The notes under the pieces are model-generated. The model did not search any database. It was not told where the DNA came from and saw only the letters and a list, made by a program, of their open reading frames with translations. 64,000 bases of DNA. Source: Enoplolaimus lenunculus. Taxonomy: Eukaryota > Nematoda > Enoplea > Enoplida > Thoracostomopsidae. This document shows positions 11,101 through 47,766 of the stretch, in pieces. The position numbers and the translations under genes were made by a program. The first letter of the stretch is position 1. Each line of letters begins with the position of its first letter. The DNA lies in assembly GCA_030248215.1 (NCBI GenBank), contig JASANG010002005.1, positions 57,131 through 121,130 on the forward strand. The letters are read 5' to 3'.

Positions 11101-14100
11101 AGCGAGCGAGAAATCGAGCGCAATTTTACTAATAAATCATGCAAAATTATGTTTGCAATCCCTGTTGTGGGTCTAGGCCGGGGTAACTGCAACGCTAGGT
11201 GAACCACTGAAATACGGTTGTTTTCCTTGTCAGCTTTGTGTTTTTGATTCAGTCGCAGGTTCAACCTTTACGTTAGTGCCAGTATGCATGCAACCTGCCA
11301 AGCGAAATATCTAAAAATATTAAGCTTACAAAAAACGAATCAGCTACGCATGCATAACGTATACTATCACGCCACTCACCGTCAAGACACGGCAAAGTTT
11401 TGACACATGCACAGGCAACTTTTGCGTAAGCTTACGCCACGCTTACAGACAGGCAGGCGCTAACTCGGGCGACATATTCTACGGTATTTTTAAAACTAAC
11501 GGCTAATGGATGCTACACCACTTAATAAGAGTGTAAACTGAGATAGAACTTCGATTCACTACGTATATGCCATTAGCATTTTAGGTACAACAAATGTTAA
11601 ACAATTCGTTCGGTGTCATAACTAGCAAACACTACATTTAATAACATAAAAAGCACATACAACATTTACAACACAATTATGACACAATGAAGGAGTAAAA
11701 GTAAAAGTCAATCTAAGTCAATCAAATTCATTTTTTTTTTCAATTTTTAAACAAATATCGGCAAGAAAAAATACCGGAGCCGGGTGCCGATTTTTTGCCG
11801 GAGCCGGATATCCGGTTGCATCCTGGTACGCACATAGATGTGCTTATGGAGTCTGAAAAGACTAAGATGTACTTATGTTACCAATCCTTCAGATAAGTAG
11901 CTGTGTATCGAGGAGTTTGATGTAAACGGTAGTGATGATGACATTGTGTTATGGTGTGTTTTGCTTTTTGAGATCGAAGACCAGAGCTGGTTTACTTTAG
12001 TCTTCATAACAGCATTTACGAAATTCCGTTTGCTGTGTTTCTTGATCATCAAACTCAAAGCGTTGTTGTTGTCATTCGTGGATCGTTGACGGTTGAAGAT
12101 TGGGTTAAGTTATTTGCCACATCGCAACCAGAAATCGCTACTGTAGGGAACAACAAGGTTTATAGGTTGCAGGGACTTCTTTGTAACACAGAACTGTTTC
12201 GACGGTATAGAAAAATGTTTGGGTTTGGGAGGCAAAGATTCTGTAGTTGGCCAGCGCCCTCATCTAGCTCCCCGTAGTTGCGGCCGTTTCGTTTGGATTT
12301 GCTTATATATAAAGCCAGATTGTGAATTTGGGCAAGCAATTTTGCTGCTAATTAGCATATGCAGTACTTCGAGCTGTGACTTATTCGTGTTTGCTTCACT
12401 TGAAACTCCGTTAAATGTTTCAACCATGACTTAGCCTGGCTGAAATTCGTCTACAGATACTGGTAAATTTTGTGCGTTTAGTTTAAAATCAGAAACAATG
12501 CTTCTATTCGTATGTTTCTATTCGTATGATTGGTTGATTTAAATGAATATTTTAAAGATTTGCAGGCAGAGCATCATTGATAGAGATGGATTAAGGGATG
12601 CATCCATACATCTCCGGAATTTCTGGATAGACAAGAAAAAAGTATTTTTACATATCCTGGCTACGCTCCTGTTTGCAGGTAACTGATCTATCTGTTGTTG
12701 GCGAAATATACGATGTGCCATCAGCGGAAAATCCAAGCCAAACCGTCCAAGTGCTGGGTCATAAAGGATTTTTCGAAGCCGGCGCCTATATCGCTCAAAA
12801 GCTTCGCTCAGACGCGATTCTTGACCGTGTATTAGCCAATTATCCGTCATATCATCTAGTCACTACGGGCCAAAGTTTAGGCGCAGGGGTTGCGCCGCCA
12901 TTAGCACTATTTCTACGCAATACCTATCCTCAGGTACGATGTTTCGCTTATTCGCCACCCGGTTGTGTAATTCGAGACTCGGATCTTGGGCAAACTATGT
13001 CAACGGTAACTTCGGTGATTATTGGTGATGATCTAGTTGCACATATGTCCATGCGGTCTATTGATTTACTACGCCGAGATATTGTATCGTTGTTTCATGC
13101 GTGCAATTTGCCAAAATGGAAAATATTGCAGTTTGGTTGTGTTGAAGCGTGCGGCACTGATATTGACATTTTTGCGCGTGCACGAAGTGAGTAAAACCCG
13201 CGGTCGTAGCCGGTTTGACATTCTTGGAAGGGTCAAAAATGTTCAGCAGGATCATGCAGGAGTTTCAAACGACTTACGAACAGGGCGCAAACTTTTCTAT
13301 GGGTTAGTATTTTTGGGTGGGCGCTGAGCCCTGGTCCTTCTCTGGCAACGGATACCGGTAAAACTGATTACGGATTACTATTAGTGGCAATAAAAGTTTG
13401 AAACTCGCTTGGTTAGGGGTACATGTTTCTGTTTTGTAGCAGTTTGAGAGGTGTCTTTGTTGATAATCTGTGCGTTGCGGTGTGCTTCTTGGACTACACT
13501 GTTCAAGTGGAAAAATAAATAATAAATCAGTGAGCTAACACTGGTTCCGATATTGCCGTAGTAACCCAAATTTAAACAGTATTTCAGTTTGGTGCGAAAA
13601 CTTTTATAACTCGACGTAATCACGAGAGATTAGGTTGAAAGCGACTAGTGGTTTCTTTCTAATTAAGACATGACTAATATGATGGTGTGGCTATAAAGGT
13701 ACTTGACATTAGCAGTACTTAATATACATACAATTAGAAGATTTTGGGGCATACTTGAAAAATTTGGCTAGTATTTTGTGAAATCACTTTAGGGTTTCTT
13801 TGGTGCACACATACCGAGATGGCTGCGAGATATTGTAAGAGCGTTTACTTATTAGGTTCCATTTTGAAGTTCTGCGACAATTAATAATTATCACTGCTTG
13901 TTTCCGTCTGGCTTTTCGTTAGTGTGGAGAGGTGGGGCCTTTGTATGCTCGACAAAACCTCCTATGTTCGGTACCCTGGCCCCATTTGAAAAATCCACCT
14001 GGCTTGAAATCATAGTGGGAAACGGGTAAGAATTTTTTACTCGACTCGCGCTTTATCCACGCAAACTAGAATTTTTTACCACCGGGCATATCCGCGCAAA

Positions 14101-15823
14101 AAAGATCTACCCACGACCCACCTCTTACCGCGGCTGAAGTCAAACTAGTATTTTAAAGATCGCTGTGATTCACGCTTTAATGAAGTTTTGCAATGTAGCT
14201 TCGATGAATTTTACAAATGAAATTTTACTAGAAAAACAAAATTTCAAACCCAGCTAAATAAAGACGGTCGGACCTGACCAGAAATGAAACAGACAATTAA
14301 AAGTTTGCCGTGAATAAAAACTGAATTTTTTTACCCGCGTGATAAAAATTTTTTACCCGCGGGTATACCCGCGCCTGAAATTCTTTACCCGACCCGCGTT
14401 TATCGGCGGGTAAGCGCGGGTACCTGCTGGTAATGTCTCACTCTCCTCGAAATACGTATAAACTGAAAAAACAAGAAACATGACTTAGTGCCACGTCTAA
14501 GATTCGAACAAGCAAATGTAAGCAGTAATCTGTCAAAAATACAAAAAACGTTCAAAAATATCTAATTTTTAACTCAAGTTTGTGTATATCGGGGCTTTCT
14601 AAAAAGCCTCACCAACTCGTCAACCTACTTGAGTTGAACCCAAGGGCATCTGCCGAGACCCTGCTTCATTCGATTTTGCGCTAGCGAAATACCAGTCTAG
14701 TATTGTTTTATTTTAGTGAAAGTTGAATATTCAAAGCCTGAATTTTCTGGTTCAAATAAAAATACGTAAGTCTTGTTGTGTTGCCGTTAGATTTATTTGG
14801 TTTTTTTGTCACAGGCACCGGTGCTGAAATTGGCCTAGCGTTGATTTTAACCAGAGCAAGACTTAAAGTCGCGTAGTTTTTGACCTAGGTTATATAAGCA
14901 CTAAAGCGTTTAGCATTACTGTTGTGTAACAGTGACATTTGTTTCATTGGCATAGTAGTTAACAGTGTCAGTGGGTACTTTCATCACACCAAATGGTGCA
15001 GATTGTGTTAATTTTCACCACCTTGACAAATTGAGAAAAATGAAAAAATTTAGTATTTTAATCTATGCTTGCGTAAATATTAAGCACTAAATATTTTGTT
15101 GGTGTCGGTGGAGAAAGTATAATGGCTGAAAATGTTTTATGCTACCCTGTCTTGTGCACTGTTATAGGTTGACAGTTTGCGGTTTTAGTTTTAAAGTTGT
15201 CTAATACGGTTTGTTGTAGATAATATGAAAAGGGGACGTTCTGGAACGGGAAACCCTTTTTTAAATTTATTACCTGTTTTTGATGCTGGTGTCTGATTAG
15301 CGTTAATAGGTTACTTCGGCATTTTAGGGGTCAAAATGGTTCGACCGAAACTTCAAACGTTCCACAGGTGTCGTTGTATCCTGCGACCGCAGGTTTGGTT
15401 TACGAAGATACAACCACCGATAATCAACCTACGTCTGTTGTTGTATCACCATCAGTTGTAAGCTTTCATCTTGAAAGAGACTTAGACTCGAACGCGACGC
15501 GTTCAGTTCAAACGCAAGGTCGAGAATTGTGTCAAAATCAACGCGATAGCGGCAACGACGATGCTTTACGTAGCCAGTCTCTTGTACTTCCTGGTCAAAT
15601 TATGTACGTATTTCAACCGGAACGCGACGGTGTCTGGCGACTGTCATGGGAAGATCAACGGAACTTTCATCGAATTATCATTTCTGCGTCAGTTATCAAT
15701 CATCATTTTCCGTTTACGATTGTCAAAGTTTTACGCGAAGCGTTGGCACAGAATTCGACAGGCGACTATGGGGGAGGACAAAGAGGGTCGGCACACGGTG
15801 GGCAGCATGAAAGTGTGTTGTGA
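2010..15823 (+). CDS. DAGLB: sn-1-specific diacylglycerol lipase, DAGL-beta-like (multi-exon)
   Basis: DAGL is a four-pass membrane serine hydrolase that makes 2-arachidonoylglycerol from diacylglycerol. Exons: 2010-2104, 4467-4889, 5654-5841, 8401-8688, 11973-12103, 12679-13186, then a C-terminal exon starting between 15300 and 15368 and ending at the TGA at 15821-15823. Phases agree across the first six exons. The N-terminus MPGLRLYGRDW matches the family's MPG...RRW start. Exon 2 covers most of the transmembrane region, including SSRGTLANP (family SMRGT). Exon 4 has AYGWP and IEQDNCC. Exon 5 has VVVVIRGSL. Exon 6 has the nucleophile elbow GQSLGAG, then FAYSPPG and the Asp in GDDLV. The last exon has the His in INHHFPF. 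All three catalytic residues are present. The terminal GTGAGT donor at 13187 leaves phase 1, which no visible acceptor of the last exon accepts, so a small exon is probably missing from this model. The C-terminal tail is short, as in DAGL-beta rather than DAGL-alpha. Confidence 0.88.
2142..2182. repeat. TTAGGC-like tandem hexamers
   Basis: About five units of TTAGGC or TTAGGT in a row. TTAGGC is the nematode telomere repeat, but here the run sits inside a gene intron and resembles the interior of the GGCC-ended MITEs. Confidence 0.7.
2921..3312. mobile_element. Non-autonomous hAT-like element with 8-bp TSD
   Basis: The termini are GGTGCAACCGGAATTCCGG and its inverse, TCCGGTTGCACC followed by C. 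The element is flanked by identical 8-bp copies of TGGACGGC at 2913-2920 and 3313-3320. CAGGGTGCAACC-type ends with 8-bp duplications are typical of hAT transposons. There is no transposase reading frame. It interrupts an older repeat containing the AAGTATAGCG motif. Confidence 0.85.
3500..4239. mobile_element. CAGGGGCGG-ended element (hAT-like, decayed)
   Basis: The left end CAGGGGCGGTGA and right end GATCCGCCTCTG are inverted, and the flanks inside are G/C-rich, as in hAT elements with CAGGGGCGGATC ends. No matching flanking duplication is visible. It encloses the hairpin at 3741-3959. Confidence 0.45.
3741..3959. repeat. Long near-perfect inverted repeat (hairpin)
   Basis: The left arm carries CATTCGACGCAGCTT, GTGTTAAATTTTCCACA, CTAACGAGTTA and GATTTGGCGC. 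The right arm carries the complements in reverse order: GCGCCAAATCGG, TTAACTCGTTAG, GAAAAATTTAACACA and AAGCTGCGTCGAATG. The centre is GCTGCGAACGATTTGGGACG. It resembles a snapback MITE. Confidence 0.75.
4467..4889 (+). CDS. DAGLB: DAGL exon 2 (transmembrane domain)
   Basis: Spliced after TTTTAG, the exon reads WFAVVLFKCIASYVDP, aligning with the first membrane span and the Cys-containing loop of DAGL. Further hydrophobic segments follow, with SSRGTL between spans 2 and 3 and GNWVVLAIFALIVVVL as the fourth. It ends at AATAA before GTTAGT (phase 2), which fits the single leading A of exon 3. An ATG-only ORF search would miss its first third because no start codon is present. Confidence 0.85.
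5654..5841 (+). CDS. DAGLB: DAGL exon 3 (cytosolic linker)
   Basis: It follows TTTGTTTCAG and reads WLSCLSKVFMCGCG, then SDVAGMLASHF and DILAGLVLANEKED. This matches the DAGL segment that ends in P-S-D-I-x-A-G-L. The only phase-1 donor that fits exon 4 is AACGCAG followed by GCAAGG, a GC-AG intron. Continuing the ORF past this point enters a tandem repeat, which I regard as intronic. Confidence 0.75.
5890..6130. repeat. Left arm of foldback-like element: ~21-bp tandem array
   Basis: About ten degenerate units of GCAAACTGCAGTTCGTATTA. The array ends with AAACTGGGGTCCCAGTTCG. The unit is a multiple of three, so the flanking DAGL frame stays open through it, but splicing evidence makes it intronic. 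The units are the reverse complement of those at 7290-7650. Confidence 0.7.
7290..7650. repeat. Right arm of foldback-like element: ~27-bp tandem array
   Basis: About twelve degenerate units of the type CTGGGACCCCAGTTTGCGTA followed by AGGCGAA. Reverse-complemented, the unit reads TTCGCCTTACGCAAACTGGG, matching the left array. Together the two arrays form a 1.75-kb inverted repeat with a loop. Confidence 0.7.
8284..8358. repeat. Inverted TTAGGC-type motif
   Basis: GGCTTAGGCTTAGCC on the left is mirrored by AACCTAAGCCTAAG on the right, forming a short palindrome. It is probably a remnant of the same MITE family. Confidence 0.5.
8401..8688 (+). CDS. DAGLB: DAGL exon 4 (AYGWP and DNCC motifs)
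   Basis: After a T-rich tract ending in AG the exon reads DPYHVLNTQPP and then AARYISFAAGAYGWP, the family's conserved AAYGWP. IEQDNCCFCNTAV matches the DAGL-alpha IEEDNCCGCNAIA segment. It ends phase 1 before GTATGC at 8689. An alternative acceptor at 8440-8441 would shorten the exon, but its upstream sequence is not pyrimidine-rich. Confidence 0.82.
9273..9314 (+). repeat. tRNA-like SINE head, truncated
   Basis: ACGTGGCGCAGTGGTAGGGC matches a pol III A box (TGGCGCAGTGG). The similarity stops where a CAGGGTGCGACC transposon end begins. No B box follows, so it is not a tRNA gene. Confidence 0.4.
9315..9637. mobile_element. Truncated copy of the hAT-like CAGGGTGCAACC family
   Basis: The left end CAGGGTGCGACCGGCATTCC is intact. 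The interior matches the interior of the element at 2921-3312, for example ACCATCGAAGGTAGATTTC. It lacks a right terminus and abuts the Helentron-like element. Confidence 0.6.
9638..11078. mobile_element. HINE/mini-me-like Helentron-associated element, copy A
   Basis: It begins TTGAGCGGAGCG with a subterminal hairpin (CTCGGAGTTTCGCGAAGCG). A GTCY microsatellite follows (9713-9739), then CTCAGGAACGGCTAAACCG, then seven tandem units of about 145-180 bp, each with GCGAGGAATCTG and GTTAGCTAATAG. It ends GAGCTTCGCTCAATAAATG and CACTACGACTGG. This layout is that of DINE-1/mini-me/HINE elements. There is no coding capacity. Confidence 0.72.
11752..11834. mobile_element. Terminal fragment of a CCGGAGCC-type hAT-like element
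   Basis: TGCCGGAGCCGGATATCC followed by GGTTGCATCCTG looks like a right terminus of the CAGGGTG...ACCGGATATC family. A similar fragment lies at 55490-55555. Confidence 0.45.
11973..12103 (+). CDS. DAGLB: DAGL exon 5 (start of lipase core)
   Basis: It begins with two nucleotides completing a GAT codon and reads RRPELVYFSLHNSIYEIPF, then DHQTQSVVVVIRGSLTVEDW. I placed the donor at GATTGG|GTTAAG because joining to VTDLS in exon 6 gives a gap-free alignment to the family (VLTDLSAE). A second possible donor at 12158 would insert 18 unaligned residues. Confidence 0.82.
12679..13186 (+). CDS. DAGLB: DAGL exon 6 (catalytic Ser and Asp)
   Basis: It follows CCTGTTTGCAG. It carries VTDLSVVGEIYDV, LGHKGFFEAGAY, the nucleophile motif GQSLGAG (12868-12888), YPQVRCFAYSPPG, the catalytic Asp in VIIGDDLV, and LPKWKILQFG. 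YPQVRC and the PKWKIL region resemble DAGL-beta. It ends phase 1 before a strong GTGAGTA donor. Confidence 0.88.
13187..15327. other. DAGL intron(s) with one unresolved exon
   Basis: Phase mismatch between flanking exons implies a small exon here, but I cannot place it. The stretch also holds a repeat with palindromic CCCGCGGGTA motifs (about 14010-14440). The rest is AT-rich. Confidence 0.5.
14010..14440. repeat. CCCGCGGGTA-rich interspersed element
   Basis: Left sequence GGGTAAGAATTTTTTACTCG and right sequences such as TTTTTTACCCGCG and GGCGGGTAAGCGCGGGTACC are inversely related. It is likely a decayed MITE. Boundaries are approximate. Confidence 0.45.
15368..15823 (+). CDS. DAGLB: DAGL C-terminal exon (catalytic His)
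   Basis: The reading frame carries a Ser/Thr/Gln-rich linker, then LVLPGQIMYVFQ (family LYPPGRIIH), FHRIIISASVINHHFPF with the catalytic His, and a short tail to TGA. The true acceptor may be 15300, 15309, 15327 or 15367; only the region from 15368 is certain. An AATAAA at 16193-16198 could serve polyadenylation. Confidence 0.75.
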   Translation: MSLYPATAGLVYEDTTTDNQPTSVVVSPSVVSFHLERDLDSNATRSVQTQGRELCQNQRDSGNDDALRSQSLVLPGQIMYVFQPERDGVWRLSWEDQRNFHRIIISASVINHHFPFTIVKVLREALAQNSTGDYGGGQRGSAHGGQHESVL

Positions 15824-16192
15824 TACGACCGTGGGTGGAACAAGAGTTATGGCACATGGGTTGTTATGACGATAGTGTAGTGTGATATAGCCTTGTGTAT
15901 GAGCGTTTAGGACCGTAGCCAGAGAAGGCGAAAAGGGGTACTGTGCCCTCCCCCCTTGGGAAAACTCTTTTTGCTCCCCCCCTGCCGCACCCCAGAAAAT
16001 TTTCAACCTCGCTCGTAAGTGATCGAACGCGGAACCGTTGTATGCCGCTCCTAAAATTTTTAGCCCTCTCAGCAAAATGTGCTGGATACAGGCCTGGCGC
16101 GTTGAGTGGCTCTGGTTGCAACTGGTATGTCTGCTATACTGCTTCTGCAGAGATAATTGTTAAATCATGGGATATATTTATTCAAAACCAGC

Positions 16193-16198
16193 AATAAA
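16193..16198 (+). terminator. Possible polyadenylation signal of DAGL
   Basis: Canonical AATAAA, 370 bp downstream of the predicted stop codon. It is only a motif match and could be chance in AT-rich DNA. Confidence 0.35.
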
Positions 16199-16516
16199 TA
16201 TGCTTGTATTTTATAAGCAGACTATGTAGCTGGTGTATTTATTTTACCTCCTGGTTAGTTTTGCGAGGTGTATTTATTTTGTCTTCTGGTTAGTTTTGCG
16301 AAACGGGACAGGTTACTAATTGCGAGTTCCAGTGCATTACATTTTGTTACGTAAAATCATGTAAGCTGGATATTCTTGTTTAATAGTACTTACTGAGACT
16401 TAATATTATGAATTTTGTGTACTCTAAAAGCAGGGTGGTACCGAGCTCACAATATTTCACTGATTCCGAATTCGAGCCTTGACTTCGTAGAACCTCTTTG
16501 TATCGATGGAAAATTG

Positions 16517-16663
16517 GGCCCGTGTAAAGATCAGTGGCGGAACGTTTTTCTGTGGGACTAGAATTGAGTAACCTTAAGCTTTAGACTAATTTTTTGCTTT
16601 GCTTAGGCTTAGGCTTAGGAATAAGCTTATAATACTGTTCCGCCTCTGTTCTTTACAGTGGCC
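16517..16663. mobile_element. GGCC-ended MITE
   Basis: The left end GGCCCGTGTAAAGATCAGTG mirrors the right end CTGTTCTTTACAGTGGCC. The interior has GCTTAGGCTTAGGCTTAGG. It is in inverted orientation relative to the copies at 311 and 19310. Confidence 0.7.
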
Positions 16664-17032
16664 AAATATTAAATAAAATCAAAACTGTAGCCACTTGTAA
16701 GCTTGTATATATGAAACTGTACAGGAGCCGTATTGATTGATAGCTGTGGTAATATTTGTAAGTTTTTCACATCGATTGTGTCAATTAACTCTAAAGTTTA
16801 TCTTAACTCGGCATTTTTGTGCTCGTTGACAGTGTTTTTATAAAATATAATATGCCAATGAACTATTATATACACTTAAAATTATGTGATTATTGTGAAT
16901 GCTGCAATATAATTTTCTACTTCTGCGCTTTTTATATTCCGTTCTGTATCAAATAGTACAAACCGGTCGTCATTGGTTTGCTGGATAGATTTGTGGATGT
17001 TTTGTTGTTAGATGAATCGGTTGCATAAAACG

Positions 17033-17181
17033 GGCCAATGTTACTTTAAGGGGCGTAACAGTAGATTAAGCGTATTCCTAAGTCTAAGCCTAAGCCTAAG
17101 CAAAAAATGTAATCTAGAATCTAAACCTATTATTTTATAGACCCAACAGATACCTGGACGCCCCTTAAAGTAACATGGGCC
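17033..17181. mobile_element. GGCC-ended MITE, ATGTTACTTTAAGG subfamily
   Basis: The ends are GGCCAATGTTACTTTAAGG and CCTTAAAGTAACATGGGCC, nearly perfect inverted repeats, with CCTAAGC repeats inside. A close relative lies at 47767-47930. Confidence 0.8.
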
Positions 17182-17679
17182 AGAAACGTATAAAGCTTCT
17201 CCTAATTACTTCAAGGATTAGGCTTTTTGGTTGATTAGAGAAAACGCGTACGTAGCTGAATTGGCACTACCCCATTCTGCTTAGGGTATTTTAAAATTGT
17301 AATGGGTTCAATTTTTGGGAGGTGGCAGTAATACTACGTTGAAATAATAAACAAGTATGTTTTGTAAGTTTGCCGGTTGTAAGCAAAAAACCTACTTTCC
17401 CACTTTCCAAGCGCAGATTGTTGTGCAAGCAAAAGTTTGTGCGTTCAGAAAACCGCGTTAATTTATATTTGTCGACAGGTTGGTGCGGGAACCCTGGTGT
17501 GATCAATTACTTTATGGCATTCGATTCTTTCGTATGTATAGCTTTCGTTTTACAAGATTTCGGTTGTGTGTTGATATTGTTCTGGTTATTTATAGTTGTA
17601 ATTGTGTATTTTTTGTTTTATTTGGCTCGTTATATTTAACGCAGTGTTAATCTGTAGTCTAGTCACCCGTACAGACTAC

Positions 17680-17716
17680 GGCGCCGTACGACAAGTATAG
17701 CGCAACCCTTATCCGC
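17680..17716. repeat. AAGTATAGCG interspersed motif
   Basis: GGCGCCGTACGACAAGTATA then GCGCAACCCTTA. Variants occur at about 3325, 3460 and 63272, so this is part of a dispersed repeat. Confidence 0.55.
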
Positions 17717-18203
17717 AGTCAATACTCCTAATTATTAGCTTTAGTTCCTGCATCCGCCACCGGGTGCACTCTTCTTCTTGCTTGTGTTACTTGTCAAGAC
17801 TTCTGCTAATGTACGGAATCTGGACCGTATAAGAATTAAATGAGATGTGGCTTATCATATATGGTTCGTGACGAGCTGTGTTCCATGGTACTACTTTTAT
17901 GCCCGCATGACCAACGTTTCAAAAGTAAGACTCGAAATTACAGTGAAAACACACATAACCGAAGAGAAAGTACCTATAAGCTCTATTAGGTTATACGCTA
18001 TACAAGCTTGTATATTAGGCAGTTTTATCCATAAGTTTTGAACCAGGGTCGTGCAATAAGTCAGCTGACCTCAGCACATCGCGATCTAAAGCTACTTTTA
18101 ATCGAATTCTTAGGGGCGTCCAGATTCTGTGCCTGCGACTGTGAATGTGCAATTCTGCTGTTTGTGTTCCCGCATTCTCAAATTTGGTTGTTATTCTGTA
18201 GTT

Positions 18204-18300
18204 GGGCCGGTCCATGTTTAGAACAGCGCCGGAACGCAGTAGAAGCATATACCTAAGCCTAAGCACAACAATGAGGTTATACCGAAGCCTAAGCAAAAAA
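18204..18300. mobile_element. Partial GGCC-ended MITE
   Basis: GGGCCGGTCCATGTTTAGAA and GCGCCGGAACGCAGTAGAAG are followed by CCTAAGCCTAAGC, matching the left half of the family. A right terminus was not found. Confidence 0.5.
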
Positions 18301-19309
18301 GTGAGTGGAAAGCTTGAACTCTAAAAACAACAAGCCGATTCAAGATCGAACGTTAATATAGCCGAAGTACATCGGTACTGAAATTTGCTTTTTTACAATC
18401 GATCCTTGCAGAAAACCCGAATTCTCTTAATTACGTATGCATCATGATTCATGAGTAACAACGCTGGTAAAGTAATGCGAAGTGTTAGAATCTAGTAAGA
18501 TCAACGGCTCAAAAACATGAAACTTCCCAATTTTATTTCCAGGCGACAAACAACTCAACCCAAATAAAAGCAGTGTTTTGAATTTAAATGAATCTGAACA
18601 TGGCCCACGTAGGCTTTAGATCATTAGTTAGGTATGTTTTTCATTTTGTTTACTCACTATTTTCCATTGCAATGTATCGCAGTTTTAACCATATTAAAGT
18701 TGGCCAAATCTTTACGATTGTTTTTAAAATGATATGAATAGGAAGTATTTATTGGGCAGATACATCTCGTAAAACATATATATTTTAGCTTGAGGCAATT
18801 TAAAAATACGAAGTTTTAGTTTGTAAAGCATTAATTTTAAAATTAAATAACCAAATAATGTTGTGTTAGAAACAAAAATTATTATATCGCAATAAATTCG
18901 CGGTTACAAAATATGGCGACGCGTTGATAAAAACTAAACAAATGTGCAAACAATAATCAACCATGGGTTAGCTATCCCAGTTTCCACCCTATATTCAGCT
19001 TCACATGTTCTCTCAACACATGCAGACCACGAATAAAATCTGAGGAGAAAAGGATATAAATGAGATCTAGGCCAAAACATCATTATATACACATCTGTAG
19101 CTTCTAAAATCCTGAGATTTAACACATAAAAAGAGCGAAATTTCTAAACACTGCATATTAACATATAGAAAACATCAGGAGTATCTAAAATCCTGAAATA
19201 TACTTCAAGAATGCGGAAATTTTAAATACTCTAGATATACTAGACACTGTTACCAAAATACTACACCAAGTTATGCATGTTTGGTGATAAGCTTGCGTCT
19301 GACGGTCAC

Positions 19310-19445
19310 GGCCAATGTAAAGAACAGAGGCGGAACAGTATTAACATAAGTCTAAGCCAAGCAAAAAAATAGTTTATAGAAAGCTTAACCTTACTCTGAT
19401 GCAGTTCCACACAAAAACGTTCCTCCCCTGATCTTTACATGGGCC
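19310..19445. mobile_element. GGCC-ended MITE with perfect 8-bp TSD
   Basis: The element is bounded by GGCCAATGTAAAGAACAG and GATCTTTACATGGGCC. ACGGTCAC occurs immediately on both sides (19302-19309 and 19446-19453). The 136-bp interior has AAGTCTAAGCC. This copy fixes the exact boundaries of the family. Confidence 0.88.
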
Positions 19446-20099
19446 ACGGTCACAAACTTCAGCTGCCCATAGCACACAAGTTGCTATTTTTTCGGTCCAG
19501 GGGTTTCAGTCAAAAGCAAATTACTACCGTTCAGATACAGAAATGCCACGGGCACCGAACCTCATAGCACTAATAAGATAAATATATACCGAACGAAACA
19601 GAAAGCACAACGTAATCGAACATAAACTAATCATCAAATTGAGTACGCAAATTGTTTCACATAAAGCGTGCTTTAAATATTAATGTTAAATCAAAATAGT
19701 ATAAAAATGAAAAAATAACTTCACCACTGAATTCATCAAGACACTAAAAAGTTTTAACAATAATTGGGAGAAGGGCGATACGTATTATATATCAGATGCT
19801 GGATGCTTAAAATTGAATGATTTACTAATAAAGAGGTATGAAAACAAATGACTGTATAGAATATAACATTTATAAGAATTTAAGTTTTCTAAAATGTTAC
19901 TAAATATGTAGACTAATCTTGGATTCTCCCACACCCTCAGCCTGGTGTGTACATCAACATACGAACTGTCAGCTTTGGCATACAATCTGAAACAGTGTGC
20001 AAGAAAAATATTTGCTTGAATTTGCCATGGCGAATTCAGTGCAAGAAACAATAGACAAAATTAAAATAATAGTAATCATCAATAATTATTTTCAAGCTT

Positions 20100-47448
<27,349 letters not shown>

Positions 47449-47766
47449 AATGTTTTAGTAGTAACAAAAGCTCTGGATCAAACGGAACGTATAAATGAGA
47501 TACAGCTTACTATAATTGCAGTATTACAAAATGGAACGTAATTAAAGCTGAAATAACAAAAACATAACACATATAAACACTGAGTTTCCAGCGGAGAATT
47601 CATATACAGCATGGTAAGACTGGCCATCCCATCCTGCAAAAAGACGTCACCCGACTGCGGGATTCAATATTTCCACATATGAACAGCAAAACAATTATAA
47701 AGTACCAAAATAGCAATATTTTAGTGACTTTTTCATATTGACAGGAATAAGTACGTACCTAATACT

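Larger units (their letters stand above)
8689..11972. other. DAGL intron 4, filled with mobile elements
   Basis: It contains a tRNA-like fragment (9273-9314), a truncated hAT-like element (9315-9637), a Helentron-associated element (9638-11078) and a CCGGAGCC-type transposon end (about 11752-11834). The remaining sequence is AT-rich without coding signal. Confidence 0.65.
15824..20099. other. Intergenic region between convergent DAGL and spectrin genes
   Basis: It contains the DAGL 3' flank with AATAAA at 16193, a C-rich transposon fragment (about 15905-16090), four GGCC-ended MITEs (16517-16663, 17033-17181, 18204-18300, 19310-19445) and an AAGTATAGCG repeat near 17680. A hydrophobic open stretch at 17500-17639 has no family resemblance. 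The spectrin 3' UTR should lie at the right end. Confidence 0.6.

Noticed and set aside
12104..12157. Extension of DAGL exon 5 by 18 residues to the donor at 12158
   Set aside because: The extra residues have no counterpart in the family. The GTTAAG donor at 12104 gives an alignment without a gap. Alternative splicing remains possible.
17370..17639. An 89-residue frame ending in a strongly hydrophobic segment as a small membrane protein
   Set aside because: No ATG at its start, no family resemblance, and located in the gene-poor interval between two transcription units. T-rich DNA encodes hydrophobic residues by chance.
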